DNA of 64,000 bases from Nitrospira moscoviensis (GTDB lineage: Bacteria > Nitrospirota > Nitrospiria > Nitrospirales > Nitrospiraceae). Below are positions 56,692 to 64,000 of the stretch, in pieces. Within the stretch, counting starts at the first letter, position 1. Each line of letters opens with the position of its first letter. Under the pieces are notes generated by a model, which had not been told where the DNA came from, searched no databases, and saw only the letters and a list, made by a program, of their open reading frames with translations. The stretch spans positions 186,001 through 250,000 of the forward strand of contig NZ_CP011801.1 of assembly GCF_001273775.1 (NCBI RefSeq). The letters run 5' to 3'. The position numbers and the translations under genes are program-made.

Positions 56692-57018
56692 TTATGTGAA
56701 GAGAAGGGAATGGAACTCGTTCATGAACCCATAATACAGGGGAGCGAAGTCTTTGAGGCTTTCCGGGCTGGTCTCTTTGAGTCGTTTAAAGAAGAAGACT
56801 TGCGCACGGGGGTCCAGCTGCTCGAGCAACTGGCTGAGTTGAGCCATCGTATAACTACCTGTCGGTACACTGAGGACGTAATGAACGAGACGTTCGACGA
56901 ATTGCTGAGCAATATATTCGCTGGTCAGGTAGCCGTCCGGCAGCTTGCCCGAAGCCAGGAATTCGTTGAAAGGTATAGCCTGCGCCGCAAATGGGAGCGC
57001 CTGCTGATGAGAGGTCAC
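56692..57018 (-). CDS. Hypothetical protein near nxrB
   Basis: 108 residues from a GTG at 57018 placed 8 bp after GAGGG; a TTG at 57084 is a longer option. Predicted mostly helical, rich in Phe/Tyr/Leu (VFFFKRLKET, PLYYGFMNEFHSLLF). No signal peptide. An ORF of similar length exists on the other strand (56710-57111), which I consider the shadow. No family recognised. It lies 276 bp beyond nxrB on the same strand, with a hairpin between. Confidence 0.5.
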   Translation of the reverse strand: MTSHQQALPFAAQAIPFNEFLASGKLPDGYLTSEYIAQQFVERLVHYVLSVPTGSYTMAQLSQLLEQLDPRAQVFFFKRLKETSPESLKDFAPLYYGFMNEFHSLLFT

Positions 57019-57237
57019 GCCAGAGCCCTCGGTAAACCAAGCGATTGGTGCGATCACTCTACTGGGTCCCCTATGGGCCGTCAAGTGCGCAGATGGAGCA
57101 CGTGTGTCTGAGGCTAAAGGCGAACGGCCGCTGGGTATGACGCGCGCCTTTTGTACTGTCTTCCCCGTTCTTGTCAGCCGGTAGACCTACTTGAAACTGA
57201 TCACGCTTCTTTGGCTGGAGGTTATTGCCGAAGCAGA

Positions 57238-57269
57238 AAGGGCGAGGCCCCTTTCGGAACCTCGCCCTT
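57238..57269 (-). terminator. Terminator after nxrB
   Basis: AAGGGCGAGG (57238-57247) pairs with CCTCGCCCTT (57260-57269) about 25 bp past the nxrB stop. On the minus strand a short U-rich stretch follows. Confidence 0.65.
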
Positions 57270-57294
57270 CCATGAAGCGATCCCTAGCTGAAGC

Positions 57295-58584
57295 TTACAG
57301 CCAGGTTACGCGCTCGGCCGGCCGAATGTAGATCGGCTCTTCGACCTGGATGCGCGCCACTTCCTTGCCCGACTTGTTGAAGCCCAGCACGGTGTCGTTG
57401 TACATCTCGAACCGCTTCCCGTGGATCTGGGTTTCGAACACCTTCGGGCCCGGAATCACATCGTACCGGAAGATGATCTGCTGGCTCGCTCGCCAGAGCT
57501 GGAGGACGGCCAACAGTTCCCGACTCGGTACCAGGTACTTCTCGATGGCGTTGTCCACGCCCGGGCCGAACATCTGCCGCGCATACCCGCGCGGGCTGTG
57601 CCGCGGCGGAATGTAGTAGCCGTTGGGCTCCGTCCCCCACTGCGGGTATAGCGGGAGCGCCACCTGCTCCACGCGGATCGCGTAGTACAGGGGATGCCAC
57701 CGGTCTTCGGCCCACAGGCCGTCCTCCCCGATGCGCACCAGGCTCTGCATGCGGATCTTCCCCACGCAGGCCGCCATACAGCGCGTCTCCATCGGCTCGC
57801 CGCCCGTCAACGGATCTTTGCCTTCGATCCGCGGATAGCACGCGATGCACTTCTCGCTCACGCGCGTCGTGCCCCGGTACATCGGCTTCTTGAACGGGCA
57901 CTGCTCCACGCACTTCTTGTACCCCCGGCAGCGGTTCTGGTCGATCAACACAATGCCGTCTTCCGGCCGCTTGTAGATCGCCTTCCGCGGGCAGGCCGCG
58001 AGGCAGCCCGGGTACGTACAGTGGTTACAGATCCGCTGGAGGTAGAAGAAGAACGTTTCATGCTCCGGCAGCGAGCTGCCCGTCATCTTCCACGGCTCGT
58101 CCCGCGAGAACCCGGTCTTGTCGATGCCTTCGACCAAGGCCCGCATCGAGGTCGCCGTATCCTCATAAATATTGACGAACCGCCACTCCTGGTCGGTCGG
58201 GATGTAGCCGATCGCCGCCTGGCCCACTTTGGCCCCGGCGTCGAAAATGGTCATCCCTTCGAACACCCCGTAGGGCGCATGGTGTTTGCGGCCCACCCGC
58301 ACGTTCCACACCTGCCCGCCCGGGTTCACTTGCTCGATCAGCTGCGTGATCTTCACGTCGTAGAACTGGGGATACCCGCCGTAGGGCTTGGTCTCCACGT
58401 TGTTCCACCACATGTACTCCTGCCCTTTGGAAAAGAGCCAGGTGGACTTGTCGGCCATGCTGCAGGTCTGGCACGCCAAGCACCGGTTGATGTTGAACAC
58501 GAAGGCAAACTGCCACTTCGGATGCCGCTCCTCGTAGGGATACAGCATCTTCCGTCCCAGTTGCCAGTTATAGACTTCTGGCAT
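57295..58584 (-). CDS. nxrB: Nitrite oxidoreductase beta subunit
   Basis: Electron-transfer subunit carrying [Fe-S] clusters between NxrA and the downstream acceptor. 429 residues. Four cysteine groups are visible: CLACQTC (Cys35, 38, 41), CNHCTYPGCLAACP, CRGYKKCVEQCP and CIACYP with CMAAC. This is the NarH/DmsB-like four-cluster pattern. No own signal peptide, so it should cross with NxrA by the Tat route. GGAGGAG precedes the ATG. It follows nxrA by 38 bp; no nxrC-type gene is adjacent. The sequence is strongly like Nitrospira NxrB in layout. Confidence 0.97.
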   Translation of the reverse strand: MPEVYNWQLGRKMLYPYEERHPKWQFAFVFNINRCLACQTCSMADKSTWLFSKGQEYMWWNNVETKPYGGYPQFYDVKITQLIEQVNPGGQVWNVRVGRKHHAPYGVFEGMTIFDAGAKVGQAAIGYIPTDQEWRFVNIYEDTATSMRALVEGIDKTGFSRDEPWKMTGSSLPEHETFFFYLQRICNHCTYPGCLAACPRKAIYKRPEDGIVLIDQNRCRGYKKCVEQCPFKKPMYRGTTRVSEKCIACYPRIEGKDPLTGGEPMETRCMAACVGKIRMQSLVRIGEDGLWAEDRWHPLYYAIRVEQVALPLYPQWGTEPNGYYIPPRHSPRGYARQMFGPGVDNAIEKYLVPSRELLAVLQLWRASQQIIFRYDVIPGPKVFETQIHGKRFEMYNDTVLGFNKSGKEVARIQVEEPIYIRPAERVTWL

Positions 58585-58622
58585 TGTGACTCCTCCTTCT
58601 CATAATCAAATGGTTAACGGGC

Positions 58623-61600
58623 TTACACCTTGATCTTAATGTGCTCACCTTTGAGCCACTTGATCATGAACTCGTTCTCTTGGCCCGGGGTAAAGCCGGT
58701 CCGGACCGGTTCCCACGGCCCGCGCGCCCCGATGCCGCCGTCTTCCGCCTTGGTGATGCGGATCAGACATTCCTTCGGCACCGTGTTGATCGCGTGGTGG
58801 TCGACCTGATAGCCCCACTTGAACTTCCAGGCAATGGCATGTTTGCCCGGCAAGCTGTCGGTCTGGTGCATCGGCATCAACCAGTTCCGGGTAAAGGACT
58901 GCTGCGCCCCGTACCGGAAGTTGGATTGATAGCCGGTGTCGACCGCAATCGCTCTGCCGTCGGGTCGGGTCTCGTGGCCCTTCACCGACTTCGCCGTCGA
59001 CACGTACGGGGCGTGCTTCGCCATCGTGACGTGGTACGGGTAGCTGGGGTTGTACTTGGCCCGGATCATCAACCGCGCGACCTTGTAGTACGGGTCCGAG
59101 GGCTTCCAGCCGCGATAGGGCCGGTCCACCGGGTTGCCGTCCACATAGACGTAGTCGCCGTCGTTGATGCCGCGGTCTTTGGCCGCCTGCGGGTTGATGT
59201 GCAACTGGTGCTCGCCCACGCCCGGCGTCCGCTTGTCCATCCGGTACGGATCGCCGAAGTTGCTCTCGTAGATCTGCACCCAGTCGTTCACCGACCACTG
59301 GCTGTGCACCCGGTGCCGGGTCTTCGGGGTCACGCAGTAGAACTGGTACCCCTTCTCCCACAACGGATTGCTGTGCCGCTTGATCTCGTGCCACGACAAC
59401 TTGATGTTGCGGACCGTCTTGTCGTCGTGGTGTTGCGCCGTGATGGGAATGCCGTAGTCATCCGGCCGACAGTACGGGTTCGTCGTAAAGATGGCGTTCG
59501 GCAGGTACGGCGTGGCCTCCGGGCCTTCCCGGTGGCTGATGAAGTTCTCGCCGTACTCGATAGCTTCCGGCTCGATGCGATAGTTCTCGTACCGGCCGCT
59601 GCGGGTCCACATGGGCTTCGACTCGTTGGTCTCTTCCCAGAACGGATGCCGCGGATACGTCCGGACCATCACCATCCAGCCCTTTTCCGACTTCAGCATC
59701 GTATCGGCGCTGTAGCCGTAGAAGGTGCTGGAGGCGTCGAGCATGCGCTGCGCATAGACGTCCACGCGATTCAGATAGACCATCGCGAAGTAGTCCTTCA
59801 TGCGCTTGTCGCCCGTCATTTCACTGAGCTTCGCCGCCGTGCCCGCAAAGGTGTCGAGGTCGTTGCGGGTGTCGTACAGCGGCCGGATGCCGCCCTTCCA
59901 GATCTGCACCCAGGGATTGGACACCGTCACCGTCATTTCCGGATAGGTGAACTCCATCCAGGAGTTGCAGGCAAAGGCGATATCGTTGTGGTTCACGTCC
60001 GAGGTCATCTCGATGTCCTGCGTGATCAGGGTCTCGATGTTCGGATCGACGTTGCGCACCATGTCATAGTGGTGCTTCGCATTGTTGAGCACGTTCACGT
60101 TGGTCACCCAACGCAGTTTGCTGGGCGTCGGCATGTGGGTCTTGCCGGTGAAGACCTTCCGCCCATATTTCGGGGTATTCACAATGAGGGCGGTATCCCC
60201 GTGGTTCCAATAGCCGACCTCTTCACCGTAGTAGTACGACTTGGTCTTGATCTCCTTGCCGTGCGCGTTCGGATCCGTGGTGATGTTGAAGGGATCCTCA
60301 CCCGTGTGCACGGCCAGACCCGCGCCGGACCACGGCGTGGCCGTCCAGGTGCCGGCCTTGTAGTTGCCGGCCCAGGTGTGCTGCCCGGTGCCGAACTTCC
60401 CGACGTTGCCGGTGATGATGAGCACCATCGCGGCGCCGCGGGCATTGATGGTCTGATGGAAATAGTGGCAGGTGCCTTCACCGTTGTGGATCGCGGCGGG
60501 CTTGATGGTGCCCGAATCCCGCGCCCACCGGACGATCAGGTCCTTCGGTGTCCGGCAGATCTGATGCACGGTGTCCAGGTCGTAGTCCTGGAAGTGCACC
60601 AGGTACATCTGCCAGACCGGCATCGCGTCGATTTCGCGGCCGTTGAGCAGCTTGACACGGTAGGTCCCGGTCAACGCGGCATCGATGCCGCTGTTCACGT
60701 AATGCCAGCCCACCTGTTCACGATGGAGCGGCACGGCCTGCTTCTTGTTGAGATCCCAGACCATCATGCCGCCCAAGCGCTCGATCTGCTCCGGCTTCAA
60801 GGACTGAATCCGGCCCGAGTAGCTCTTGGAGAAGTCCGGGAACTTGTAGTCCGCCACCACGTCGCGCGGATCGAGGTATTGCAACGTATCCGTGCGAACG
60901 AGGATCGGGGCGTCGGTGAAGCTCTTCAGGAAGTCGATGTCGTGCATGTTCTCATCGACGATGATCTTCATGGCCCCCAGGAACAAGGAGCCGTCCGACT
61001 CCGGCCGTAAGGGCATCCAGTAGTCGGCGCGATAAGCGGTCGGATTGTATTCGGGCGTGATGACGACCACGCGGGCGCCGCGCTCGATACATTCCAACTT
61101 CCAGTGCGCTTCCGGCATCTTGTTCTCGACGAAGTTCTTGCCCCAGCTGGTGTTCAGCTTGGAGAAGCGCATGTCGGAGAGGTCGATGTCGGAGCCTTGC
61201 GCCCCCGACCACCAGGGATGGGCCGGGTTCTGGTCGCCGTGCCAGGTGTAGTTCGACCAGTAGCGGCCGCCCTGCGCCTGATCCGGGCTCACCTTGCGGA
61301 TCCAGGTGTCGAGCAACGCATTGATCCCGCCGTTCATGCGGGTGTTGCCCATCTTGCCCAGGATGCCGAGGACCGGCATGCCGGCGCGGTGCTTGAAGCA
61401 GCGCGTGCCCGCGCCCTTCATCATCTCGATCATTTCCGGCGCATAGCCCTGCTCGCGCAGCCGCCGCGCGCCCGCTTCACCGCTGTAGCGGGTGGCCACG
61501 ATGATCATCGCCTTGGCGGCATAGGTGAAGGCCGTGTCCCAGGACACGCGCAGCATGTCGTCCAGGAAGCGGCTGTCGAATTTGTACTTGCGCTTGGTTT

Positions 61601-62060
61601 CGGGCGTCAGCTCGGGGGAGCCGTCGTCCATCCATTGCTTCCAGCCCTTGCGCATCAATGGGCCCTTCAACCGATACGGGCCGTACACGCGGCGGTGGAA
61701 CGTGAACCCCTTCAAACACATGCGCGGGTTGTGGGCAAAGGTCCCGCGGTTCCCGTAGAGGTCTTCGTAGGTCTGGTGGTCGTAGTTCTGTTCGACCCGC
61801 ATCACGACGCCGTTCCGGACGAAGGCCCGGATGCGGCAGGCGTGTGTGTCGTTGGGGGAGCAGCACCAGGTAAAGGATGAATCATACCGGTATTGATCGT
61901 GATAGACGCGCTCCCACGACCGGTCCGGATAATCGCCCAGCGGGTTCCCGACTTCGATGACCGGCTGCAACGCGGTCAACGCCAGGACCTTGTCCGCCAC
62001 GGCCACGGCCGCGACGGTCCCCGCGGAGACTTTCAAGAATTGCCGACGTGACAAAAACAT
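58623..62060 (-). CDS. nxrA: Nitrite oxidoreductase alpha subunit
   Basis: Catalytic subunit oxidising nitrite to nitrate at a bis-MGD molybdenum centre. 1145 residues from ATG 62060, eight bases after AGGAGG (a GTG nine bases earlier lies too close to the site). The leader LSRRQFLKVSAG is a twin-arginine signal, placing the enzyme in the periplasm. Cluster FS0 ligands are near WCCSPNDTHAC and PRMCLK (Cys66/67, 75, 115). The likely Mo-ligand Asp is in WHGDQNPAHP (Asp276), matching the NarG ADLPPASP position. It belongs to the DMSO-reductase type II group. Confidence 0.97.
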   Translation of the reverse strand: MFLSRRQFLKVSAGTVAAVAVADKVLALTALQPVIEVGNPLGDYPDRSWERVYHDQYRYDSSFTWCCSPNDTHACRIRAFVRNGVVMRVEQNYDHQTYEDLYGNRGTFAHNPRMCLKGFTFHRRVYGPYRLKGPLMRKGWKQWMDDGSPELTPETKRKYKFDSRFLDDMLRVSWDTAFTYAAKAMIIVATRYSGEAGARRLREQGYAPEMIEMMKGAGTRCFKHRAGMPVLGILGKMGNTRMNGGINALLDTWIRKVSPDQAQGGRYWSNYTWHGDQNPAHPWWSGAQGSDIDLSDMRFSKLNTSWGKNFVENKMPEAHWKLECIERGARVVVITPEYNPTAYRADYWMPLRPESDGSLFLGAMKIIVDENMHDIDFLKSFTDAPILVRTDTLQYLDPRDVVADYKFPDFSKSYSGRIQSLKPEQIERLGGMMVWDLNKKQAVPLHREQVGWHYVNSGIDAALTGTYRVKLLNGREIDAMPVWQMYLVHFQDYDLDTVHQICRTPKDLIVRWARDSGTIKPAAIHNGEGTCHYFHQTINARGAAMVLIITGNVGKFGTGQHTWAGNYKAGTWTATPWSGAGLAVHTGEDPFNITTDPNAHGKEIKTKSYYYGEEVGYWNHGDTALIVNTPKYGRKVFTGKTHMPTPSKLRWVTNVNVLNNAKHHYDMVRNVDPNIETLITQDIEMTSDVNHNDIAFACNSWMEFTYPEMTVTVSNPWVQIWKGGIRPLYDTRNDLDTFAGTAAKLSEMTGDKRMKDYFAMVYLNRVDVYAQRMLDASSTFYGYSADTMLKSEKGWMVMVRTYPRHPFWEETNESKPMWTRSGRYENYRIEPEAIEYGENFISHREGPEATPYLPNAIFTTNPYCRPDDYGIPITAQHHDDKTVRNIKLSWHEIKRHSNPLWEKGYQFYCVTPKTRHRVHSQWSVNDWVQIYESNFGDPYRMDKRTPGVGEHQLHINPQAAKDRGINDGDYVYVDGNPVDRPYRGWKPSDPYYKVARLMIRAKYNPSYPYHVTMAKHAPYVSTAKSVKGHETRPDGRAIAVDTGYQSNFRYGAQQSFTRNWLMPMHQTDSLPGKHAIAWKFKWGYQVDHHAINTVPKECLIRITKAEDGGIGARGPWEPVRTGFTPGQENEFMIKWLKGEHIKIKV

Positions 62061-62243
62061 TGTGGACACCTCCTAAGTTGAGGGCTGCCGTCAGCCCACG
62101 CTTCCTGACTCAAACTCCTGAAATTTTTCCCACCCCCTTCCGTCCTCAAGCTGCCAACCAGACCGAATAAAAAGGGTTGATTTACGGATCGCGGATGAGG
62201 CGAATCTTTCAGTTCTGGTGGGCATAACGGTCTATTATGGTTC

Positions 62244-62258
62244 GCAATAACCAAACCA
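62244..62258 (-). promoter_or_regulatory. Candidate sigma-54 (-24/-12) promoter of nxrA
   Basis: On the minus strand the element reads TGGTTTGGTTATTGC. It has GG and GC dinucleotides with the exact spacing of the -24/-12 consensus and TTGC at -12, but the CAC after TGG is not kept. The predicted start is near 62232, about 170 bp before nxrA. No clear sigma-70 promoter was found for nxrA. Confidence 0.35.
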
Positions 62259-62534
62259 TAGGGCCGGATGGTCTTCTGAAACAGGAGAGCAGTATAAACG
62301 TAAGACAAATAAAGAGAATATTCTTACATGGAGAAAGGAAGCCAGAGAGGAGAGAGCCTGCTCTTGAGTAGTTCTGGTACCAGAATTACAATATCCTCAA
62401 ATGAGAACACACAAAAATACTAACGAAATCAAAACTTTGTGATGAACTGAAGGGGAAATATCTGACGTTACTGCAGAGTAACGGTTTCTGGAGCTGTAAC
62501 CTAACACTGTGAGGATTCAGAGCCGTATCGTTGC

Positions 62535-62563
62535 TTGACAGCGCAGCTGTGTGTCAGTAGAAT
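62535..62563 (+). promoter_or_regulatory. Promoter of tRNA-Gly
   Basis: TTGACA (62535-62540) and TAGAAT (62558-62563) are 17 bp apart and end 28 bp before the tRNA. Confidence 0.65.
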
Positions 62564-62591
62564 CCGCCCCTCTTCAACACGCCATGATCGA

Positions 62592-62666
62592 GCGGGAATA
62601 GCTCAGTGGTAGAGCATCGCCTTGCCAAGGCGAGGGTCGCGGGTTCAAATCCCGTTTCCCGCTCCA
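62592..62666 (+). tRNA. tRNA-Gly (anticodon GCC)
   Basis: The acceptor GCGGGAA/TTCCCGC has discriminator T and an encoded CCA. The anticodon stem TCGCC/GGCGA surrounds TTGCCAA, giving GCC. The T arm GCGGG-TTCAAAT-CCCGT is normal. Confidence 0.96.
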
Positions 62667-62732
62667 AACCGCACTTCGTGCGATCCGGATGCCGTTCATC
62701 ATCCCTTGCCGGGGATGCCCGGAGGACAGAGG

Positions 62733-63038
62733 TCAGGGTGCCGGACCCGATCCGCCGTTCGGGATTTGTAGCCTGATCGAGACTGCATGCCCGTCCGCCG
62801 TCATCGCCGCCTCGATTTTGTCACCGGTCTTCAGCTTGCCGGCGACTCCTTCGATCTTGGTCTCAGCGTTCACATGCAAGCGCACTTCGCGGCCGCTCAT
62901 TTCTTTGACGACCAACTCCTCGCCTTCCCAGTACAGCACGTCGCCTTTGACTACGGCGCTGGGCTTCGCGCCCTCCTGCGACTGGGCGAGGGCCCCGGTC
63001 GGCACCAGTGCGAACAAGAGCAGAATGAACCACGCCAT
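62733..63038 (-). CDS. Small secreted protein of unknown function
   Basis: 101 residues from ATG 63038 behind GAAGGAGG. A Sec signal peptide ends GALAQ. The mature part is a small beta domain (VLYWEGEELVVKEMSGREVRLHV, KLKTGDKIEAAM) resembling OB-like or YgiW-type folds, which is only a resemblance. It ends with a Gly/Pro tail. It has its own promoter. Confidence 0.65.
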   Translation of the reverse strand: MAWFILLLFALVPTGALAQSQEGAKPSAVVKGDVLYWEGEELVVKEMSGREVRLHVNAETKIEGVAGKLKTGDKIEAAMTADGHAVSIRLQIPNGGSGPAP

Positions 63039-63056
63039 ACCGTCCTCCTTCCGCAC

Positions 63057-63086
63057 AGCCTATGAAAAGTCCGTAAGCCCTGTCAA
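63057..63086 (-). promoter_or_regulatory. Promoter of the small secreted protein gene
   Basis: On the minus strand TTGACA (63086-63081) and TAGGCT (63062-63057) are 18 bp apart, 18 bp before the ATG. Confidence 0.6.
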
Positions 63087-63109
63087 TGAAGAGAACCGGT
63101 ATGGGCGTG

Positions 63110-63138
63110 TTGGCTGGACGTAGCCGAAGCACTATATT
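63110..63138 (+). promoter_or_regulatory. Promoter of the threonine-dehydratase-like gene
   Basis: TTGGCT (63110-63115) and TATATT (63133-63138) are 17 bp apart, 41 bp before the ATG. It lies back to back with the promoter on the other strand. Confidence 0.5.
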
Positions 63139-63179
63139 CGTTCGGTAGCCGACAGGACGGCGCTCACCGCGGTGGTGGC

Positions 63180-64000
63180 ATGAATGAAACCCTGTCGTTT
63201 TCTTCCATCCTTAGAGCGGCGGACACGTTGCGCGGGGTCGCGCATGTGACGCCGGTTGTGACCAGCGGACAACTCGATCGGCTGGCGGGCGCGCATGTAT
63301 TCATGAAATGCGAGAACCTTCAGCGGACCGGCGCGTTCAAGTTTCGCGGCGCCTACTATGCCCTCTCACGTGTGAAGTCCGGCGGGACTGCCCGGACTGT
63401 GGTGACGCTCTCGTCCGGCAATCATGGTCAGGGTGTCGCTTTGGCTGCCCGCCTTTTTGATCTGACAGCCCATGTGGTGATGCCGGCGCCGCGCTCGGCG
63501 GTGAAGTGTGAAGCCGTGGTCGGCTATGGCGGCATCGTATGGCCCACCGACGATCGGCAGTCGGCCGAACGCAAGGTGGCGGATCTCCAGGCCGAGGAGC
63601 GGGCCGCTTCTATCCATGCGTTCAACAACCTGGATGTCATGGCGGGACAAGGGACGGTCATGCTGGAGCTGCTCGACCAGGTCGAGTCGGTCGATGTGCT
63701 GTTGGCGCCGGTCGGTGGGGGCGGGCTGCTGTCCGGGCTCTGCGTCGCAGGACATCAACTTCGTCCCGCGCTGAAGATCTTTGCGTGTGAACCGGAAGGA
63801 GCGGCGGATGCCGGGGAGTCGATCAAGCTGGGTCGGATCGCTCCGATGCCGAACCCCCGGACTATCGCCGACGGATTGCGAACGAGCTTGGGGAGCAGAA
63901 CCTTGCCGATCCTCCGCGAGCATCTCGCCGGCATGTTTCTCGTCAGCGAACAGGAGATCGTCGGAGCGATGCGCTTTGCGTTCGAGCGGATAAAAATAGT
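63180..64000 (+). CDS. Threonine/serine dehydratase-like PLP enzyme, 3' end cut by window edge
   Basis: Open from ATG 63180 to the window end (273 codons, no stop). It starts MNETLSFSSILRAADTLRGV. Fold-type II PLP enzyme: the Schiff-base Lys is in TGAFKFRGAYYA, the PLP-phosphate/asparagine loop is SSGNHGQGVALAA and the glycine-rich loop is PVGGGGLLSGL. Family members deaminate threonine or serine, or racemise serine. The C-terminal part, including any regulatory domain, is outside the window, so the choice between catabolic and biosynthetic forms is open. The ribosome site is weak. Confidence 0.88.
   Translation, partial: MNETLSFSSILRAADTLRGVAHVTPVVTSGQLDRLAGAHVFMKCENLQRTGAFKFRGAYYALSRVKSGGTARTVVTLSSGNHGQGVALAARLFDLTAHVVMPAPRSAVKCEAVVGYGGIVWPTDDRQSAERKVADLQAEERAASIHAFNNLDVMAGQGTVMLELLDQVESVDVLLAPVGGGGLLSGLCVAGHQLRPALKIFACEPEGAADAGESIKLGRIAPMPNPRTIADGLRTSLGSRTLPILREHLAGMFLVSEQEIVGAMRFAFERIKI

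Larger units (their letters stand above)
62061..62591 (-). promoter_or_regulatory. AT-rich regulatory gap upstream of nxrA
   Basis: 531 bp without a supported gene. It contains three dyads: TATGGTT/AACCATA (62236-62260), the perfect palindrome TTCTGGTACCAGAA (62372-62385) and CGTTACT-GCAG-AGTAACG (62466-62483). The base composition is much poorer in GC than the flanking genes. A sigma-54-like element overlaps the first dyad, and the tRNA-Gly promoter lies at the right end. Confidence 0.55.

Noticed and set aside
56710..57111. Plus-strand ORF opposite the unknown gene next to nxrB
   Set aside because: Reads acceptably, but the minus-strand frame has a ribosome site, and a composition more like a folded helical protein. 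This is a judgement, not proof.
58641..61010. 789-codon open frame antisense to nxrA
   Set aside because: It is the shadow of a GC-rich gene. Its protein is rich in Arg, His, Val and Ala with no domain, and nxrA has clear homology motifs.
62033..62308. 91-codon minus-strand frame upstream of nxrA
   Set aside because: It lies in the regulatory gap, overlaps the nxrA start in another frame and has no site or domain.

Overview
The window looks like chromosome of a nitrite-oxidising Nitrospira (phylum Nitrospirota). The decisive evidence is a complete nxrA-nxrB pair (57295-62060, minus strand). NxrA is a 1145-residue molybdopterin enzyme with an N-terminal twin-arginine leader, and NxrB is a four-cluster ferredoxin-type subunit. 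This is the periplasm-facing NXR type known from Nitrospira. The DNA is GC-rich apart from a short AT-richer patch near 41.5-42.7 kb and the nxr upstream region. Whether the organism is a canonical nitrite oxidiser or comammox cannot be told from this window.

Layout. 0-7.3 kb: the end of an M24 peptidase, a long TatA/TatB-like protein, a HEAT-repeat lipoprotein, two tandem PilZ-like genes, and the proteostasis run tRNA-Leu - tig - clpP - clpX (minus). 7.6-15 kb: cell-envelope genes (a secreted HEAT protein, a Tat-exported ABC-type binding protein, an OmpA lipoprotein, mscL, a DUF481 barrel, AsmA). 15-18.8 kb: tRNA-Ser, a hairpin-rich element carrying copies of the tRNA 3' end, SRP RNA, then dnaX - ybaB - recR and a DksA/TraR protein. 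18.8-21.5 kb: a beta-barrel, a TPR lipoprotein, a small lipoprotein and tRNA-Val. 21.6-28.4 kb: a tightly packed run trmFO - xerC - hslV - hslU - argB - M28 peptidase - unknown. 28.4-41.4 kb: gamma-carbonic anhydrase, rimO, purU, an HtrA protease, a two-component system, gcvP, a Tat-exported class V aminotransferase and small unknowns. 41.4-42.7 kb: a probable acquired patch with a MNT-type nucleotidyltransferase and a secreted unknown. 42.7-55.6 kb: arfB, fabI, a zinc-ribbon membrane protein, a Mug-type glycosylase, a Lys-rich secreted peptide, a Nudix hydrolase, FKBP - gcvT, a FIST protein, P1 peptidase - beta-CASP nuclease - LOG, two paired lipoproteins, GNAT - DUF502 and a Trm112-like protein. 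55.6-64 kb: small unknown genes, nxrB/nxrA, a 531-bp regulatory gap, tRNA-Gly, a small secreted protein and the start of a threonine-dehydratase-like gene.

How the genes relate. NXR supplies the energy metabolism (nitrite to nitrate, electrons to the respiratory chain). The TatA-like protein and several Tat substrates (NxrA, the binding protein, the class V aminotransferase) fit together as an export theme. GcvP, GcvT and PurU touch one-carbon and glycine metabolism. ClpXP, HslUV, trigger factor and HtrA form the protein-quality set. Many start regions show a TTGAC-type -35 and a TAGA-type -10 box separated by 18 bp.

No clearly undescribed multi-gene system was found. The most unusual items are the tRNA-Ser 3'-end copies with nested hairpins (15.03-15.25 kb), the palindromes and sigma-54-like site upstream of nxrA, the two small unknown genes beside nxrB, a probable compensated double frameshift in the zinc-ribbon membrane protein, and the Lys/Glu-rich secreted peptide with a near-perfect ribosome site.
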